From Pseudomonas violetae (GTDB taxonomy: Bacteria; Pseudomonadota; Gammaproteobacteria; Pseudomonadales; Pseudomonadaceae): 64,000 nucleotides of DNA. Every line of letters starts with the position of its first letter. Positions within the stretch are counted from its first letter, which is position 1. Made by a program: the position numbers and the translations under genes. This document shows, one piece after another, positions 17,453 through 28,976 of this stretch. Below the pieces are notes generated by a model. The model was not told the DNA's origin. It worked only from the letters and a program-made list of their open reading frames with translations, and ran no database searches. Location: contig NZ_JAKNRW010000007.1 in NCBI RefSeq assembly GCF_023072615.1, forward strand, positions 124,001-188,000. The letters are read 5' to 3'.

Positions 17453-18106
17453 GTGGCCAGGACCTCCTTTGACGTCGACCATGCGTACTGCATATCGCTC
17501 ACCGAGCGCGCCGACAGGCGCTGGCTGTTCCGTCAAACCGTCGAATCACTCATTACCAACCGGATCGAGTTTCATCTGACGGAACGCTGCAGCGACCCGG
17601 TGCGAGGCTGCTATGAATCGCATCAGGCACTCGCCAGAAAAGCCTTGGCCGAGGGCTGGGACAGGATCCTGATATTCGAGGACGATGCCCAGCCTTACGA
17701 CTTGCACAAGGTTCAGATTCGTTGGGTCAACCGGTTTGTCCGCGAGCAGCCTTTCCAGGCACTGCATCTGGGCTACAGCATGGGCCGCACATGGATGACG
17801 TGGTTCCCCTTCATCGCCCGCGGCAAAGTGGTGGCGTTGCACGCCTACATCCTCTCTCGCGAAGGCTGCCAGATCCTCGCGGATGCACCTTATTGTGGAG
17901 TACCGGTCGATGTCGTGTTCAAGCGCCGGATCAAGCAACACTGCGTGTTTCCGATGCTATTCCGCCAACACGCAGCGGTGGTGACAGGCAGCGACATCGA
18001 GAAGGTGGGCATTAATGAGGATGAGTGGTGGGAGCGCAACTGGAAGCGGCATAAGCGCTCCGTGCTGAAGAATCTGTGGCGGACAGTGTTGCGCGTGGGG
18101 TTCTGA
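17453..18106 (+). CDS. glycosyltransferase family 25 protein (LPS-type)
   Basis: This 217-residue protein begins with the GT25 signature AYCISLTERADRRWLF (about 10-25). It has IFEDDAQPYD (about 74), the DxD-like site of the family, and HAYILSREGCQIL with VDVVFKRRI towards the C-terminus. The start is the GTG at 17453 with AAGGAGGG five bases upstream. Family members add sugars to lipooligosaccharide cores, usually at the cytoplasmic membrane face. It stands alone, not in an LPS cluster, so its acceptor is unknown. A strong terminator follows. Confidence 0.85.
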   Translation: MARTSFDVDHAYCISLTERADRRWLFRQTVESLITNRIEFHLTERCSDPVRGCYESHQALARKALAEGWDRILIFEDDAQPYDLHKVQIRWVNRFVREQPFQALHLGYSMGRTWMTWFPFIARGKVVALHAYILSREGCQILADAPYCGVPVDVVFKRRIKQHCVFPMLFRQHAAVVTGSDIEKVGINEDEWWERNWKRHKRSVLKNLWRTVLRVGF

Positions 18107-18135
18107 CTAGAATTAAGCCAGGAAGAGAAAAACGC

Positions 18136-18163
18136 AAAAGCCGCGCAATGCGCGGCTTTTTTT
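18136..18163 (+). terminator. Rho-independent terminator after the GT25 gene
   Basis: AAAAGCCGCGC-AAT-GCGCGGCTTTTTTT follows the GT25 stop and ends just before the convergent tRNA gene. Its symmetry lets it terminate the tRNA transcript as well. Confidence 0.88.
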
Positions 18164-18166
18164 GTT

Positions 18167-18243
18167 TGGTGGGCCCACACGGACTTGAACCGTGGACCAA
18201 AGGATTATGAGTCCTCTGCTCTAACCAACTGAGCTATAGGCCC
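18167..18243 (-). tRNA. tRNA with CAU anticodon (probable tRNA-Ile2; often annotated tRNA-Met)
   Basis: The 77-base minus-strand sequence begins GGGCCTATAGCTCAGTTGG and ends with encoded CCA. The acceptor stem GGGCCTA pairs with TGGGCCC allowing one wobble. The T arm contains GGTTCAAGTCC and the anticodon loop is CTCATAA (CAU). The body resembles E. coli tRNA-Ile2, in which C34 becomes lysidine to read AUA, more than an elongator tRNA-Met. It is immediately downstream of the rmcA/rpoD block, as in other pseudomonads. Confidence 0.92.
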
Positions 18244-18258
18244 TCAGTAGGTCGCGGA

Positions 18259-21200
18259 TTATAACGATGGTTTCTCGGCTGTGCTATCTGAAAAGCTTGA
18301 AACTGTTGTACGAAGAAATGTCGCGGCGAATTCGTCGGGGGGCAGGGGCAGGCTGACGATGTAGCCCTGAATCTGTTCGCAGCCTTCGGCGGTGAGGAAT
18401 TGCTGCTGGGCCTGGGTCTCGACGCCTTCGGCGATTACGGTGAATTGCATGCTGCGGCCCAGGGCGATGATTGCGCGAACGATGGCTACGTCGTGTGGGT
18501 CGTCCGGCAGGCCACGGACGAAAGACTGGTCGATTTTGAGGATGTCCAGCGGCAGCCGCTTGAGGTAACTCAGGGATGAATAGCCGGTGCCGAAGTCATC
18601 GATGGCCAGTTGCACGCCCAGGTGTTTGAGCTGGTGCAGGACTGTCAGCGCTTCTTCTGCCTGGCTCATGATGAAGTTTTCGGTAATTTCCAGTTGCAGT
18701 AGATCCGGTCTGAGACGGTTGTCCTTGAGCAGTTGTTCGATGCGTCCGAGCAGGTTGGGCTGACGCAACTGGGCGCCTGCCAGGTTAACCGACAGCGGGC
18801 CCAGGCTTTGGTAGCGCTGATTCCACTCGAACATCTGGCGGCAGGCGGTTTCCAGTACCCAGTCGCCGATCTGCAGGATCATGCCGTTTTCTTCGGCCAG
18901 GGCAATAAAGTTCTCTGGCGGCACATCACCGAAAGTGGGGTGGCGCCAGCGAATCAGTGCTTCGGCGCCGACCAGTCGATGGTCGTCGAGACTGATCTTC
19001 GGCTGGTAGTGCAAGTGCAGCTCATTGCGTTCGATGGCGCGGCGCAATTCGTGTTCCAGTGCGACCCGTTCACTGGCCTGGGCGGTCAGGTCGCGCGTGT
19101 AGCTTTCGACGCGGTTGCGGCCCTTGGCCTTTGAGCGGTACATCGCCGCGTCGGCATTCTTGACCAGTGTGGACACATCATTGCCGTCCCGGGGATAGAA
19201 GCTGGTGCCAATGCTGGCGCTGATGAAGAACTCATGTTCGCCGGCCTGGAACGGCGCCGAGAAGCAATTGAGCAACTTATTGGCGAGGTGGTCGGCATCG
19301 CTGGGTTGTTGCAAGCCCGGGAGTAAAATGATGAATTCATCGCCACCGAGTCGCGCCACGGTGTCTATGTCCCGCAGTTGCTCTTTGAGGCGCACGGCGA
19401 TGCCCTTGAGTAACAGGTCGCCGACCGGATGGCCGAGGCTGTCGTTGATGTGTTTGAAGCGGTCGAGGTCGAGGAACAGCACTGCGCCCTGGCTGCCGTT
19501 TTCCTGCTGATGGTTCAGCGCAGTCAGCAGTCGGCTTTCGAACAATGTGCGGTTAGGCAGGCCCGTCAGGGGGTCATGGTGTGCCTGGTAGTCGAGTTTG
19601 GCCTGGGCGTGCTTGATACTGGAAATATCGGCGAACACGGCGACAAAGTGGGTAATGAATCGATCGCGGTTGCGCACCGCACTGATGGTCAGCCAACTGG
19701 GGTACAGCTCACCATTTTTACGGCGGTTGGAAATCTCCCCTTGCCAATGGCCTTCGGCAGTCAGTTGATGCCACATGGCGGCATAGAACGCGCTGTCATG
19801 CAGACCTGATGCAAGGAGGCGCGGGGTGTGGCCCAGTGCTTCGCTTTCGCTGTAGCCAGTGATTTCGGTGAACGCACGGTTGACCGCGCTGATGTGCTGC
19901 TGGGTGTCGGTGATCAACACGCCCTCGGCGGTGCTCTCGAACACGGTGGCTGCCTGTTGCAGCTTCTCCTGCATCAGGTGGCGCTCGGTAATGTCCCGGG
20001 CGATGGTCAGCATGCAATCTTCATTGCCAATCGGTAGTGGCCGACTGGACACCTCGCAAAGGCGGATCTGCCCGTCGCTGCGGCGGATGTGGCAACTGAA
20101 GTCGCGGACAAAACCATCGCGCTTGAGCAGGTCGAGCATCTGTTTGCGCTCGTTGAGGTTGACCCATATGCCCAGCTCCAGAGAGGAACGATCCACCGAC
20201 ATCGCACTGTTGAAGCCGGTGATGCGGCTGAAACCGTCGTTGACCTCCATCAGCAGACCGTCGCTTTGGCGCGACAGCAGCAAGCCGTCCGGGGAGGCGT
20301 GGAATGCCTTGGCGAATTTCTCTTCGGAGATTTGCAGTTGCTGTTGGGTCTCCTTGAGCTGGCTGATGTCACGGACGACAACGACCAGCGCCGGTGTGGC
20401 ATCAAGGTCGAAGGGTTCGGCGGAGATCAGGCCGGTGAATACTTGGCCGTTGTTGCGGCGGAAGGGCATCTCAAGGTTGCGGATGCTACCTGCCTGCAAT
20501 CTCTGCAGCAGACCCGGCCCGACCCCGGGGATGCCCCAGATGTTCAGGTTGGTGGCAGTCTGGCCGATGACCTCCTCGGCGGTGAGGCCGATTTGCTCCT
20601 CGAACGCTTCGTTGACCTCCAGCAGGCAGCCATCGGACAGTCGCGCAATGACCAGAATGTCGGGGCACTGTTGGAACACCGAGGCGAATTTCTGCTCTGA
20701 CAGGCGCAGTGCTTCTTCCGTGCGTTTGGCGTCGCTGATGTCGATCATCAGGCCGCGCAGCACCGGTTCATGTCCATGCTCGATCAGGCTGACGATGTCG
20801 CGTACCCACAGGCAGCGACCGTCCGCCGTGATTACCCGGTAATCGATCGAGTAATCACGCCCGGCCAGGACCTCATGGTCGCAGAATGTCTGGGCACGGG
20901 TCAGGTCTGCAGGGTGAATGATGTTGCGCCAGAAGCCTGGAATCAGCCAGTGGGAGAGAGGGTAGCCGAGCAGGTCTTCGGCGTGCGGCGACACGTAGCT
21001 GTAAGTGAAGTCGCTGATCCGCGCTTCCCAGGCAATGGCTGAAAGGCTCTCGACCAGGCCGCGGTAGTGATACTCGCTGCTGCGCAACTCCTGCTCGAGA
21101 TCGACCCTGCGCGAGATTTCCGAGCTCAATCGGCGATTGATCCTGATCACCACAGCCAGCACGGTAATCAGCAGCAATAATCCTGGCAGGCCATAAACCA

Positions 21201-22005
21201 GCAGGTCAGACCAGAATGTCCGGTGGTCCAGTACGTTGCCGACCCAATGCTCCTGGATGGCGCTGATTTCGGCCGGGCTCATGTCTGCCAGAACCTTGTC
21301 GAGGATGCCAACCAGTATTTTGTTGTCCTTGGGCACGGCCATGGCCAACTGATAGCGGTAGGGCGTCTCGCCGCTCACATAGAGACCGTCGAGCTTGAGC
21401 TGGCGCAGGCTCCAGACGCTGGAGGCGAGGTCGCCGACCACGGCGTCCACCTCATCCGTTGCCAGCGCCTGAAGCGCCGAGCTGACGTTGGGCATGGCCA
21501 CCAGGTTCAGATCGGGATGACGGGTGCGCAGCAGTTCATGGGGGGCGTAGTTGTTCACCACGGCGATTTTCAGCCCGTACAAGTCAGCGATTTTGCGCGG
21601 CTGGGCGCCGCCCACGTGGGCGAGGATGACAATTGGAAAGTCCAGGTAGGGGCGAGTGAAGGATAGATATGACTGGCGTTCCGGGGTCGACATGACGCCC
21701 GGCAACAGATCCAGCTTGCCTTGTCTTGCCTGTTCCAGGACCACCGTCCAGCTGACAGGCTCGACAGGTTTAAGGTCGACGGGCAGGCGTTGCCGAATTA
21801 GATTTATATAGTCTGCGGCAAGACCCTGATAGCGGCCCTGATCGTCACGAAACTCGAAAGGTGGCCAGGATGCATCGACACCCAGGCGCAGGTGCGGATG
21901 TGCGTTCAGCCAGCTACGTTCGTCGTCGGTTAGAGTCAGAGCGCCAGCCGTTGCGGTCCAGGTCATCAGCGACAGCAAAAAAAGCACGGTCGGCAGTCTG
22001 GGCAT
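18259..22005 (-). CDS. rmcA: RmcA-like dual GGDEF-EAL protein with periplasmic sensor and PAS domains
   Basis: This 1248-residue inner-membrane protein is probably a c-di-GMP enzyme. In order: signal peptide (1-22); periplasmic substrate-binding (SBP_bac_3-like) domain (about 25-255); transmembrane helix LLVYGLPGLLLLITVLAVVI; four PAS/PAC domains (about 310-790); GGDEF domain with intact ARLGGDEF and the upstream inhibitory RxxD (RDID); and an EAL domain with AEALIRWRHP. Both catalytic motifs look intact. P. aeruginosa RmcA (PA0575), also next to rpoD, is a redox/phenazine-responsive protein with the same architecture. I start at the ATG at 22005, because the upstream extension runs through the rpoD terminator. 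Confidence 0.92.
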   Translation of the reverse strand: MPRLPTVLFLLSLMTWTATAGALTLTDDERSWLNAHPHLRLGVDASWPPFEFRDDQGRYQGLAADYINLIRQRLPVDLKPVEPVSWTVVLEQARQGKLDLLPGVMSTPERQSYLSFTRPYLDFPIVILAHVGGAQPRKIADLYGLKIAVVNNYAPHELLRTRHPDLNLVAMPNVSSALQALATDEVDAVVGDLASSVWSLRQLKLDGLYVSGETPYRYQLAMAVPKDNKILVGILDKVLADMSPAEISAIQEHWVGNVLDHRTFWSDLLVYGLPGLLLLITVLAVVIRINRRLSSEISRRVDLEQELRSSEYHYRGLVESLSAIAWEARISDFTYSYVSPHAEDLLGYPLSHWLIPGFWRNIIHPADLTRAQTFCDHEVLAGRDYSIDYRVITADGRCLWVRDIVSLIEHGHEPVLRGLMIDISDAKRTEEALRLSEQKFASVFQQCPDILVIARLSDGCLLEVNEAFEEQIGLTAEEVIGQTATNLNIWGIPGVGPGLLQRLQAGSIRNLEMPFRRNNGQVFTGLISAEPFDLDATPALVVVVRDISQLKETQQQLQISEEKFAKAFHASPDGLLLSRQSDGLLMEVNDGFSRITGFNSAMSVDRSSLELGIWVNLNERKQMLDLLKRDGFVRDFSCHIRRSDGQIRLCEVSSRPLPIGNEDCMLTIARDITERHLMQEKLQQAATVFESTAEGVLITDTQQHISAVNRAFTEITGYSESEALGHTPRLLASGLHDSAFYAAMWHQLTAEGHWQGEISNRRKNGELYPSWLTISAVRNRDRFITHFVAVFADISSIKHAQAKLDYQAHHDPLTGLPNRTLFESRLLTALNHQQENGSQGAVLFLDLDRFKHINDSLGHPVGDLLLKGIAVRLKEQLRDIDTVARLGGDEFIILLPGLQQPSDADHLANKLLNCFSAPFQAGEHEFFISASIGTSFYPRDGNDVSTLVKNADAAMYRSKAKGRNRVESYTRDLTAQASERVALEHELRRAIERNELHLHYQPKISLDDHRLVGAEALIRWRHPTFGDVPPENFIALAEENGMILQIGDWVLETACRQMFEWNQRYQSLGPLSVNLAGAQLRQPNLLGRIEQLLKDNRLRPDLLQLEITENFIMSQAEEALTVLHQLKHLGVQLAIDDFGTGYSSLSYLKRLPLDILKIDQSFVRGLPDDPHDVAIVRAIIALGRSMQFTVIAEGVETQAQQQFLTAEGCEQIQGYIVSLPLPPDEFAATFLRTTVSSFSDSTAEKPSL

Positions 22006-22095
22006 AACGCTCTCGTTATGGCTCGGGGGAATGTTTCGAGTGTAGACGGGCAATTCGGCGGGAGGGAGGTGCGGGGGATTTAATCTGCATAAAGC

Positions 22096-22123
22096 AAAAC
22101 CCCCGGCCTGGGCCGGGGGTTTT
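22096..22123 (-). terminator. rpoD terminator
   Basis: AAAACCCCCGGCC-CA-GGCCGGGGGTTTTG, read on the minus strand, lies five bases after the rpoD stop. The stem is strong and flanked by A and T tracts. Confidence 0.92.
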
Positions 22124-22127
22124 GTGA

Positions 22128-23975
<1,848 letters not shown>

Positions 23976-24042
23976 AACACCCTATCCACTGAAGGTCTTG
24001 GCGGGCAAAAAACAAGCCGAGGATTATACCTGAGCTATGACC

Positions 24043-26022
24043 TCACGCGCCAGTTGAGGTCGGGTTTGATACAGCCACATTACGTTTTAATAGGTCGCGC
24101 ATCTGATTTGCGATCTGATTTGCTTCCTCGGCAGTCAATCCTGGCTGCCTTGCTTTCCTGATCAGAACTTCCAGGCTGTCTGTGTGTTGACCTGCTGACA
24201 ACCTAGTAATGGTGTCTAAAAACTGTTGTTCAAGGTTGTCGCCGTCAATCAGCCACTCCTTTTCCGCTAAAGCCTTGAGCAGGCGACCCTGTTCGGTACC
24301 GTGCCAGCGGGCCATCAGCTGGATAGAGTTTAGCTTAGGATTTTTCTGCACCGCCTCGATAAGGGCGACTAGCAGTTGTGCGTAGGTATTGCTTTCATTG
24401 GCGAAATGGTCGGCGGTTTCCACCTTGCCGGCCAGTTGCGGATGATGAATCAGTGTGCGAAGTGCAATCAGCGTAGGGGCTTCTACAGCGATCGGCGTGC
24501 GCGGTGCGCTCTGCTGATCGCGATCACCGCCACGCTTGCCGTTCTTGTCCCAGGGCTTCTTGTCCCACTTCTTGCCGCTGGCGCCGGGTTTCTTCGGCGT
24601 CCACTCCTGCTGCGGCGCGTACATGTCGGGGGACTGCGGCTGATGGTAGTCGCTGTAGTCGGGCATGGCATCGTAATCGATGCCCGGATCGTAGGCTGGT
24701 GGCGCATCTTGCGGTGCGCTCTGCACCAGCTGGCTGACGGCTTCGCCACTCAGGCCGGTGATTTCGCTCAGGCGCTGGCGCATCAGGATGCGCAGGTTGG
24801 CACCGGGGACTTTGTCGATCAGCGGTGCGGCCAGAGTGGCCATGTGGGCCTTGCCTTCAAGCGAGCGCGGGTCCGATTCTTCGGTCAGTTGCTGAAAGAA
24901 GTAGTCGGCCAGTGGTTGTGCGTGCTGGTTGATCCGGGCGCGGAAGGCGTCGGTGCCTTCCGAGCGGACCAGGGTATCCGGGTCCTCGCCTTCTGGCAGG
25001 AACAGGAAGCGCGCACGCCGCCCGTCCTGCAGGCAAGGCAGCGTCGCTTCGAGCGCGCGCCAGGCGGCATTGCGGCCGGCCTGATCGCCGTCAAAGCAGA
25101 ACAGTACGTTGGGCACTACGCGAAACAGTCGCTTCAAGTGCTCTTCGCTGGTGGCTGTGCCCAGCGTTGCGACGGCATTGCGCAGGCCTTGCTGGGCCAG
25201 GGCAATGACGTCCATGTAACCTTCGACCACGATGATTTCGTCGAGATTGCGGTTGTTCTTGCGTGCTTCGTAGAGACCGTAGAGTTCCTGGCCCTTGTGG
25301 AACACTGGGGTTTCCGGCGAGTTCAAGTACTTGGGCTTGTCGTCACCCAGTACCCTGCCGCCAAAGGCAATGATGCGGCCCCGGCTGTCGCGGATCGGAA
25401 ACATCACGCGATCGCGGAAGCGGTCATAGCGTTTGCCGGTTTCGGCGTTCTCGATCAACAAGCCGGCGTCGACCATGGCTTTCTGCTGCAAGGTGTCGCT
25501 GCTCAAATGCTTGAACAGGTTGTCCCAGCCAGGAGGCGCGAAACCAAGGCCAAAGTCCCGGGCTATTTCGCCGGTCAGGCCGCGACCTTTCAGGTAATCC
25601 ACGGCGGCTTTGCGCGATGGATGGCTTTTGAGCGCCTGCCGATAAAATTCGGCAGCGGCGGTCAGCAGGGGATATAGCGGAGAGTCGGTCGGCTGTCGCG
25701 GTTTGTGCGGCCGGCCGCTTTCCTCCCTGGGGATTTCCATGCCCGCGGCTTTGGCGAGCTCTTCGACGGCCTGGACGAAATCCAGGTTGTCGTGGTCCAT
25801 CATGAAGCCGAGGGCGTTACCGCCAGCGCCACAGCCGAAGCAATAGTAGAACTGCTTGTCAGGGCTGACGCTGAAAGACGGGGTTTTTTCTTTGTGGAAC
25901 GGGCAGCAGGCAGTGTAGTTCTTGCCGGCTTTTTTCATTTGCAGGCGCGAGCTCACCACATCGACGATGTCGGTGCGGTTCAGAAGGTCGTCAATGAAGC
26001 TCTGGGGAATTAGCCCGGCCAT
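24043..26022 (-). CDS. dnaG: DNA primase DnaG
   Basis: This is the replicative primase, 659 residues from the ATG at 26022 (MAGLIPQSFIDDLLNRTDIV). The N-terminal zinc-binding domain shows CPFHKEKTPSFSVSP and YYCFGCGAGGNA. The TOPRIM core has VVEGYMDVIAL and FCFDGDQAGRNAAWRAL. The C-terminal third (after about 440) is the DnaB-interacting region, preceded by a low-complexity Pro/Lys/Gly linker typical of Pseudomonas. The frame is open 11 codons further upstream, but DnaG family starts align with 26022. Confidence 0.97.
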   Translation of the reverse strand: MAGLIPQSFIDDLLNRTDIVDVVSSRLQMKKAGKNYTACCPFHKEKTPSFSVSPDKQFYYCFGCGAGGNALGFMMDHDNLDFVQAVEELAKAAGMEIPREESGRPHKPRQPTDSPLYPLLTAAAEFYRQALKSHPSRKAAVDYLKGRGLTGEIARDFGLGFAPPGWDNLFKHLSSDTLQQKAMVDAGLLIENAETGKRYDRFRDRVMFPIRDSRGRIIAFGGRVLGDDKPKYLNSPETPVFHKGQELYGLYEARKNNRNLDEIIVVEGYMDVIALAQQGLRNAVATLGTATSEEHLKRLFRVVPNVLFCFDGDQAGRNAAWRALEATLPCLQDGRRARFLFLPEGEDPDTLVRSEGTDAFRARINQHAQPLADYFFQQLTEESDPRSLEGKAHMATLAAPLIDKVPGANLRILMRQRLSEITGLSGEAVSQLVQSAPQDAPPAYDPGIDYDAMPDYSDYHQPQSPDMYAPQQEWTPKKPGASGKKWDKKPWDKNGKRGGDRDQQSAPRTPIAVEAPTLIALRTLIHHPQLAGKVETADHFANESNTYAQLLVALIEAVQKNPKLNSIQLMARWHGTEQGRLLKALAEKEWLIDGDNLEQQFLDTITRLSAGQHTDSLEVLIRKARQPGLTAEEANQIANQMRDLLKRNVAVSNPTSTGA

Positions 26023-26449
26023 GGCGTTCTCGTCATCTGCGCTGAATGGATCCAAAACCTGCGGCGAGCGAGCGCGGTCCGCTGCTTGAGGCGCGTGTTA
26101 AGGCGGCTCGAACCTTTCGTTTGCGTAATCGCTGTAGGGAAGTGTATCTGTCGAAAATCAACTGACGTTAGTACCCATCAGTATTCGACCGTTTGAAAAT
26201 ATTGCGCTGAAATCCGCTACCGCCAGTCGGTGGCCTCGGATAGCTCATAAGCGGGCACGCAAGAGGGTGCCTTGGGCTGATCGTCGTGAGAGGAATCAGT
26301 GGGTGTGCTCGTCAGTAGCCTTGGAAGGCTCGTCAGAAAAGACGTGCACCGCTGGCAAAAGAGCCAGGTCTGACGCTGTGAAGCAGATTTGTCTAAGTCG
26401 CGTCTGCGGCTTTGACGGTGAAGCATCAAGCGTTTTCCGCAAATGCCAT
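26023..26449. other. long dnaG-rpsU spacer without a recognisable gene
   Basis: About 430 bases between rpsU and dnaG show no credible gene. A 70-codon minus-strand frame at 26217-26429 has no family resemblance and no good ribosome-binding site. In several pseudomonads I recall a GatB/YqeY-like gene at this place; no trace is visible here. Promoter elements for dnaG-rpoD are expected but I cannot assign them with confidence. Confidence 0.5.
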
Positions 26450-26472
26450 AAGCCCGGCTGAGGACCGGGCTT
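26450..26472 (-). terminator. probable rpsU terminator hairpin
   Basis: AAGCCCGG-TCCTCAG-CCGGGCTT, read on the minus strand, lies 30 bases after the rpsU stop. The T-tract is short, so readthrough to dnaG is possible, as in the E. coli operon. Confidence 0.6.
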
Positions 26473-26501
26473 GGCAGAAGCTTGCTACGAACGTCTGTGT
26501 A

Positions 26502-26717
26502 TTAGTACAGACGAACGGCGCGGCGCTGTTCGCGCTGTACTTTCTTGGCGTGACGCTTAACAGCGGCTGCTGCTTTACGTTTACGCTCAGAAGTAGGCTT
26601 CTCGTAGAATTCGCGGCTACGAACTTCAGCCAGTACACCGGCTTTTTCGCAGGAGCGCTTGAAACGACGCAGAGCTACGTCGAAGGGTTCGTTCTCTTTT
26701 ACTTTGACGGCTGGCAT
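26502..26717 (-). CDS. rpsU: 30S ribosomal protein bS21
   Basis: This 71-residue basic protein of the small subunit helps initiation by positioning near the anti-Shine-Dalgarno region. It has the conserved N-terminus ([20 protein letters not shown]), a central [12 protein letters not shown] and an Arg/Lys-rich end finishing RAVRLY, matching the family over its full length. It is first in rpsU-dnaG-rpoD and divergent from tsaD. Confidence 0.98.
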
Positions 26718-26916
26718 CCAGAGCTACCTTCATTCATTACCGGGGTCAACATCCTCGTGGCAAAAGAGCACTTGAAGACGTCGGTTTTTAAGGGTTGCGG
26801 ATGTTAACCCCTCATCGCTCGGAATGCAAAGCCTCTGATCGAAAACCGCTGGTCGGGGCTCCGCGTGGCGACTATTATGCGCGCCTTCGAATTCAGCCTA
26901 AACAAGGCGCAAACCC

Positions 26917-27942
26917 ATGCTAGTACTGGGATTAGAGACTTCTTGCGACGAAACAGGTGTCGCATTATACGACAGTGAGCGCGGCCTGCTGGCCGACGCG
27001 CTATTCAGCCAGATCGACCTGCATCGCGCCTATGGTGGCGTCGTGCCAGAGCTGGCCTCGCGTGACCACGTCAAGCGCATGCTGCCCTTGATTCGGCAGG
27101 TGTTGGCCGAGGCCGACTGCGTGCCTACAGAAATCGACGCGATCGCCTACACCGCAGGTCCCGGGCTTGTCGGTGCATTGCTGGTGGGGGCGTCTTGTGC
27201 TCAGGCGCTGGCCTTTGCCTGGGGTATTCCGGCCCTGGGAGTGCATCACATGGAAGGCCACTTGCTGGCACCCATGCTGGAGGCGCAACCCCCCGAATTT
27301 CCGTTCGTCGCTTTGTTGGTGTCAGGTGGGCATACGCAACTGGTTCAGGTCGACGGTATCGGCCAGTACACCCTTCTGGGCGAAACCCTCGACGATGCTG
27401 CCGGTGAAGCCTTCGACAAGACCGCGAAGATGATGGGCCTCAATTATCCTGGTGGGCCTGAAATCTCGCGTCTGGCAGAGCAGGGTGTTGCGGGACGTTT
27501 CACTTTTCCGCGGCCGATGTGTGATCGCCCAGGCCTGGCATTCAGTTTCAGCGGCCTGAAAACCTTTGCGCTGAATACCTGGCAGCAGTGCGTGAGCGCC
27601 GGGGACGACGGTGATCAAACTCGTTGCGACATCTCGCTGGCGTTCCAGCAGGCCGTGGTGGAGACTTTGACCATCAAGTGCAAGCGAGCCCTGAAACAGG
27701 CAGGCATGAAGCGCCTGGTGATCGCTGGGGGCGTCAGCGCCAACAAAGCGCTGCGCACTTCGTTGGAAAAGATGCTCGGCGACATGCGGGGCGATGTGTT
27801 TTATGCGCGTCCGGAGTTCTGCACCGACAACGGTGCGATGATCGCGTTTGCCGGTTGTCAGCGCTTGCAGGCTGGCCAGCATGAAAGCCTGGCGATCAGC
27901 GTGCAGGCGCGATGGCCGATGGAGCAGTTGTCGGCGCTTTGA
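26917..27942 (+). CDS. tsaD: tRNA N6-adenosine threonylcarbamoyltransferase TsaD
   Basis: TsaD transfers the threonylcarbamoyl group to A37 of ANN-decoding tRNAs, working with TsaB and TsaE. The 341-residue protein starts [19 protein letters not shown] and has the metal-binding HHMEGHL (about 111). The ASKHA nucleotide-binding glycine motifs [10 protein letters not shown] and [13 protein letters not shown] are present, as is [13 protein letters not shown] near the C-terminus. It is divergent from rpsU across a 199-base spacer, the conserved arrangement. The older name is gcp. Confidence 0.98.
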   Translation: MLVLGLETSCDETGVALYDSERGLLADALFSQIDLHRAYGGVVPELASRDHVKRMLPLIRQVLAEADCVPTEIDAIAYTAGPGLVGALLVGASCAQALAFAWGIPALGVHHMEGHLLAPMLEAQPPEFPFVALLVSGGHTQLVQVDGIGQYTLLGETLDDAAGEAFDKTAKMMGLNYPGGPEISRLAEQGVAGRFTFPRPMCDRPGLAFSFSGLKTFALNTWQQCVSAGDDGDQTRCDISLAFQQAVVETLTIKCKRALKQAGMKRLVIAGGVSANKALRTSLEKMLGDMRGDVFYARPEFCTDNGAMIAFAGCQRLQAGQHESLAISVQARWPMEQLSAL

Positions 27943-27975
27943 TCCGCCTGCGATGAATGGCGCTCACGTGCAGAA

Positions 27976-28545
27976 TTAGAAATGCCGTTCGCGCCCGGCA
28001 AACAGGTCGCGTAGATTGCCACGGTGACGCCAGACAATCAGCCCTGTGAGCGCACTGATGGGCAATAGGGCCGCCGGCTCCTGCCACGCCAGCAATGGCA
28101 GGGTCAGTGGGGTGGCGATCAGCGCGGCGAGCGAGCTGGTGCGGGTCAGGTAGAACGTCAGAAGCCAGGCGCAAGCGGCCAGTAATGCCGCGGGTGGGTA
28201 AAGTCCGAGCAACATCCCGGCAGCGGTGGCGACACCCTTGCCGCCGCGAAAACGGAAGTACAACGGGAACAGATGGCCGATCACGGCGCAGACGCCGATC
28301 CAGGCCTGTTCCTGCAGTGAAAGGCCCGCAAGGCCCGCGATCAACACGGGCACCAGGCCTTTGCAGAGGTCGCCGATCAAGGTCAGGACCGCCAGTTTCT
28401 TGCCGGCCAGACGCAACATGTTGGTGGCGCCGGCATTGCCTGATCCACTCATTCGCGGATCGGGGTTCCCGGTCATGCGGCTGAGCAATATGGCAAAGGA
28501 CAGCGAGCCGAGCAGGTAGGCGAGAGTCGCCAGTAACCAAAACAT
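27976..28545 (-). CDS. plsY: glycerol-3-phosphate acyltransferase PlsY
   Basis: PlsY is an integral membrane enzyme that acylates glycerol-3-phosphate from acyl-phosphate, the first step of phospholipid synthesis. The 189-residue protein has about five transmembrane helices. The three conserved motifs are [11 protein letters not shown] (about 34-44), [13 protein letters not shown] (about 99-111) and the region around [15 protein letters not shown] near the C-terminus. It lies convergent to tsaD and divergent from folB. Confidence 0.97.
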   Translation of the reverse strand: MFWLLATLAYLLGSLSFAILLSRMTGNPDPRMSGSGNAGATNMLRLAGKKLAVLTLIGDLCKGLVPVLIAGLAGLSLQEQAWIGVCAVIGHLFPLYFRFRGGKGVATAAGMLLGLYPPAALLAACAWLLTFYLTRTSSLAALIATPLTLPLLAWQEPAALLPISALTGLIVWRHRGNLRDLFAGRERHF

Positions 28546-28619
28546 GCTAACTATTCCGGGCGAGGACGCCCTGATTCTAACGGCGCATTGCGCCCTTGTC
28601 GTGCAGCGGAGAAAAGTGC

Positions 28620-28976
28620 TTGGACAGAGTGTTTATCGAGGGGCTGGAAGTCGACACCGTCATTGGTGCCTACGACTGGGAGCGGGGCATCCGGCAGTGC
28701 TTGCGTCTTGACCTGAGTTTTGCCTGGGATAACCGCCCGGCTGCGGCGGGGGACGATCTGACCCTGGCACTCGATTACGCCAGCGTTTCGTCGAGTATCC
28801 AGGCCTTTGCCGAGCAGGCGCAGTACCAACTGGTCGAGACTTTTGCAGAGCGTCTGGTGGAAGTCCTGATGAGCGAATTCAAGATCACCTGGGTGCGGCT
28901 CAAGCTGACCAAACCCGGTGCTGTCCCGGCGGCGACCGGGGGCGTGGGTGTGGAGATCGAGCGCGGATGTCGCTGA
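28620..28976 (+). CDS. folB: dihydroneopterin aldolase FolB
   Basis: FolB converts dihydroneopterin to 6-hydroxymethyl-dihydropterin in folate synthesis. I use the TTG at 28620 as start, giving 118 residues beginning (M)[24 protein letters not shown] lies eight bases upstream, and no ATG is suitably placed. An ATG 24 bases upstream would add non-conserved residues. The catalytic-site region [12 protein letters not shown] and the C-terminal [22 protein letters not shown] are conserved. It overlaps folK by 10 bases. Confidence 0.93.
   Translation: MDRVFIEGLEVDTVIGAYDWERGIRQCLRLDLSFAWDNRPAAAGDDLTLALDYASVSSSIQAFAEQAQYQLVETFAERLVEVLMSEFKITWVRLKLTKPGAVPAATGGVGVEIERGCR

Noticed and set aside
26217..26429. 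70-codon minus-strand open frame between rpsU and dnaG
   Set aside because: No ribosome-binding site, family resemblance or codon pattern supports it.
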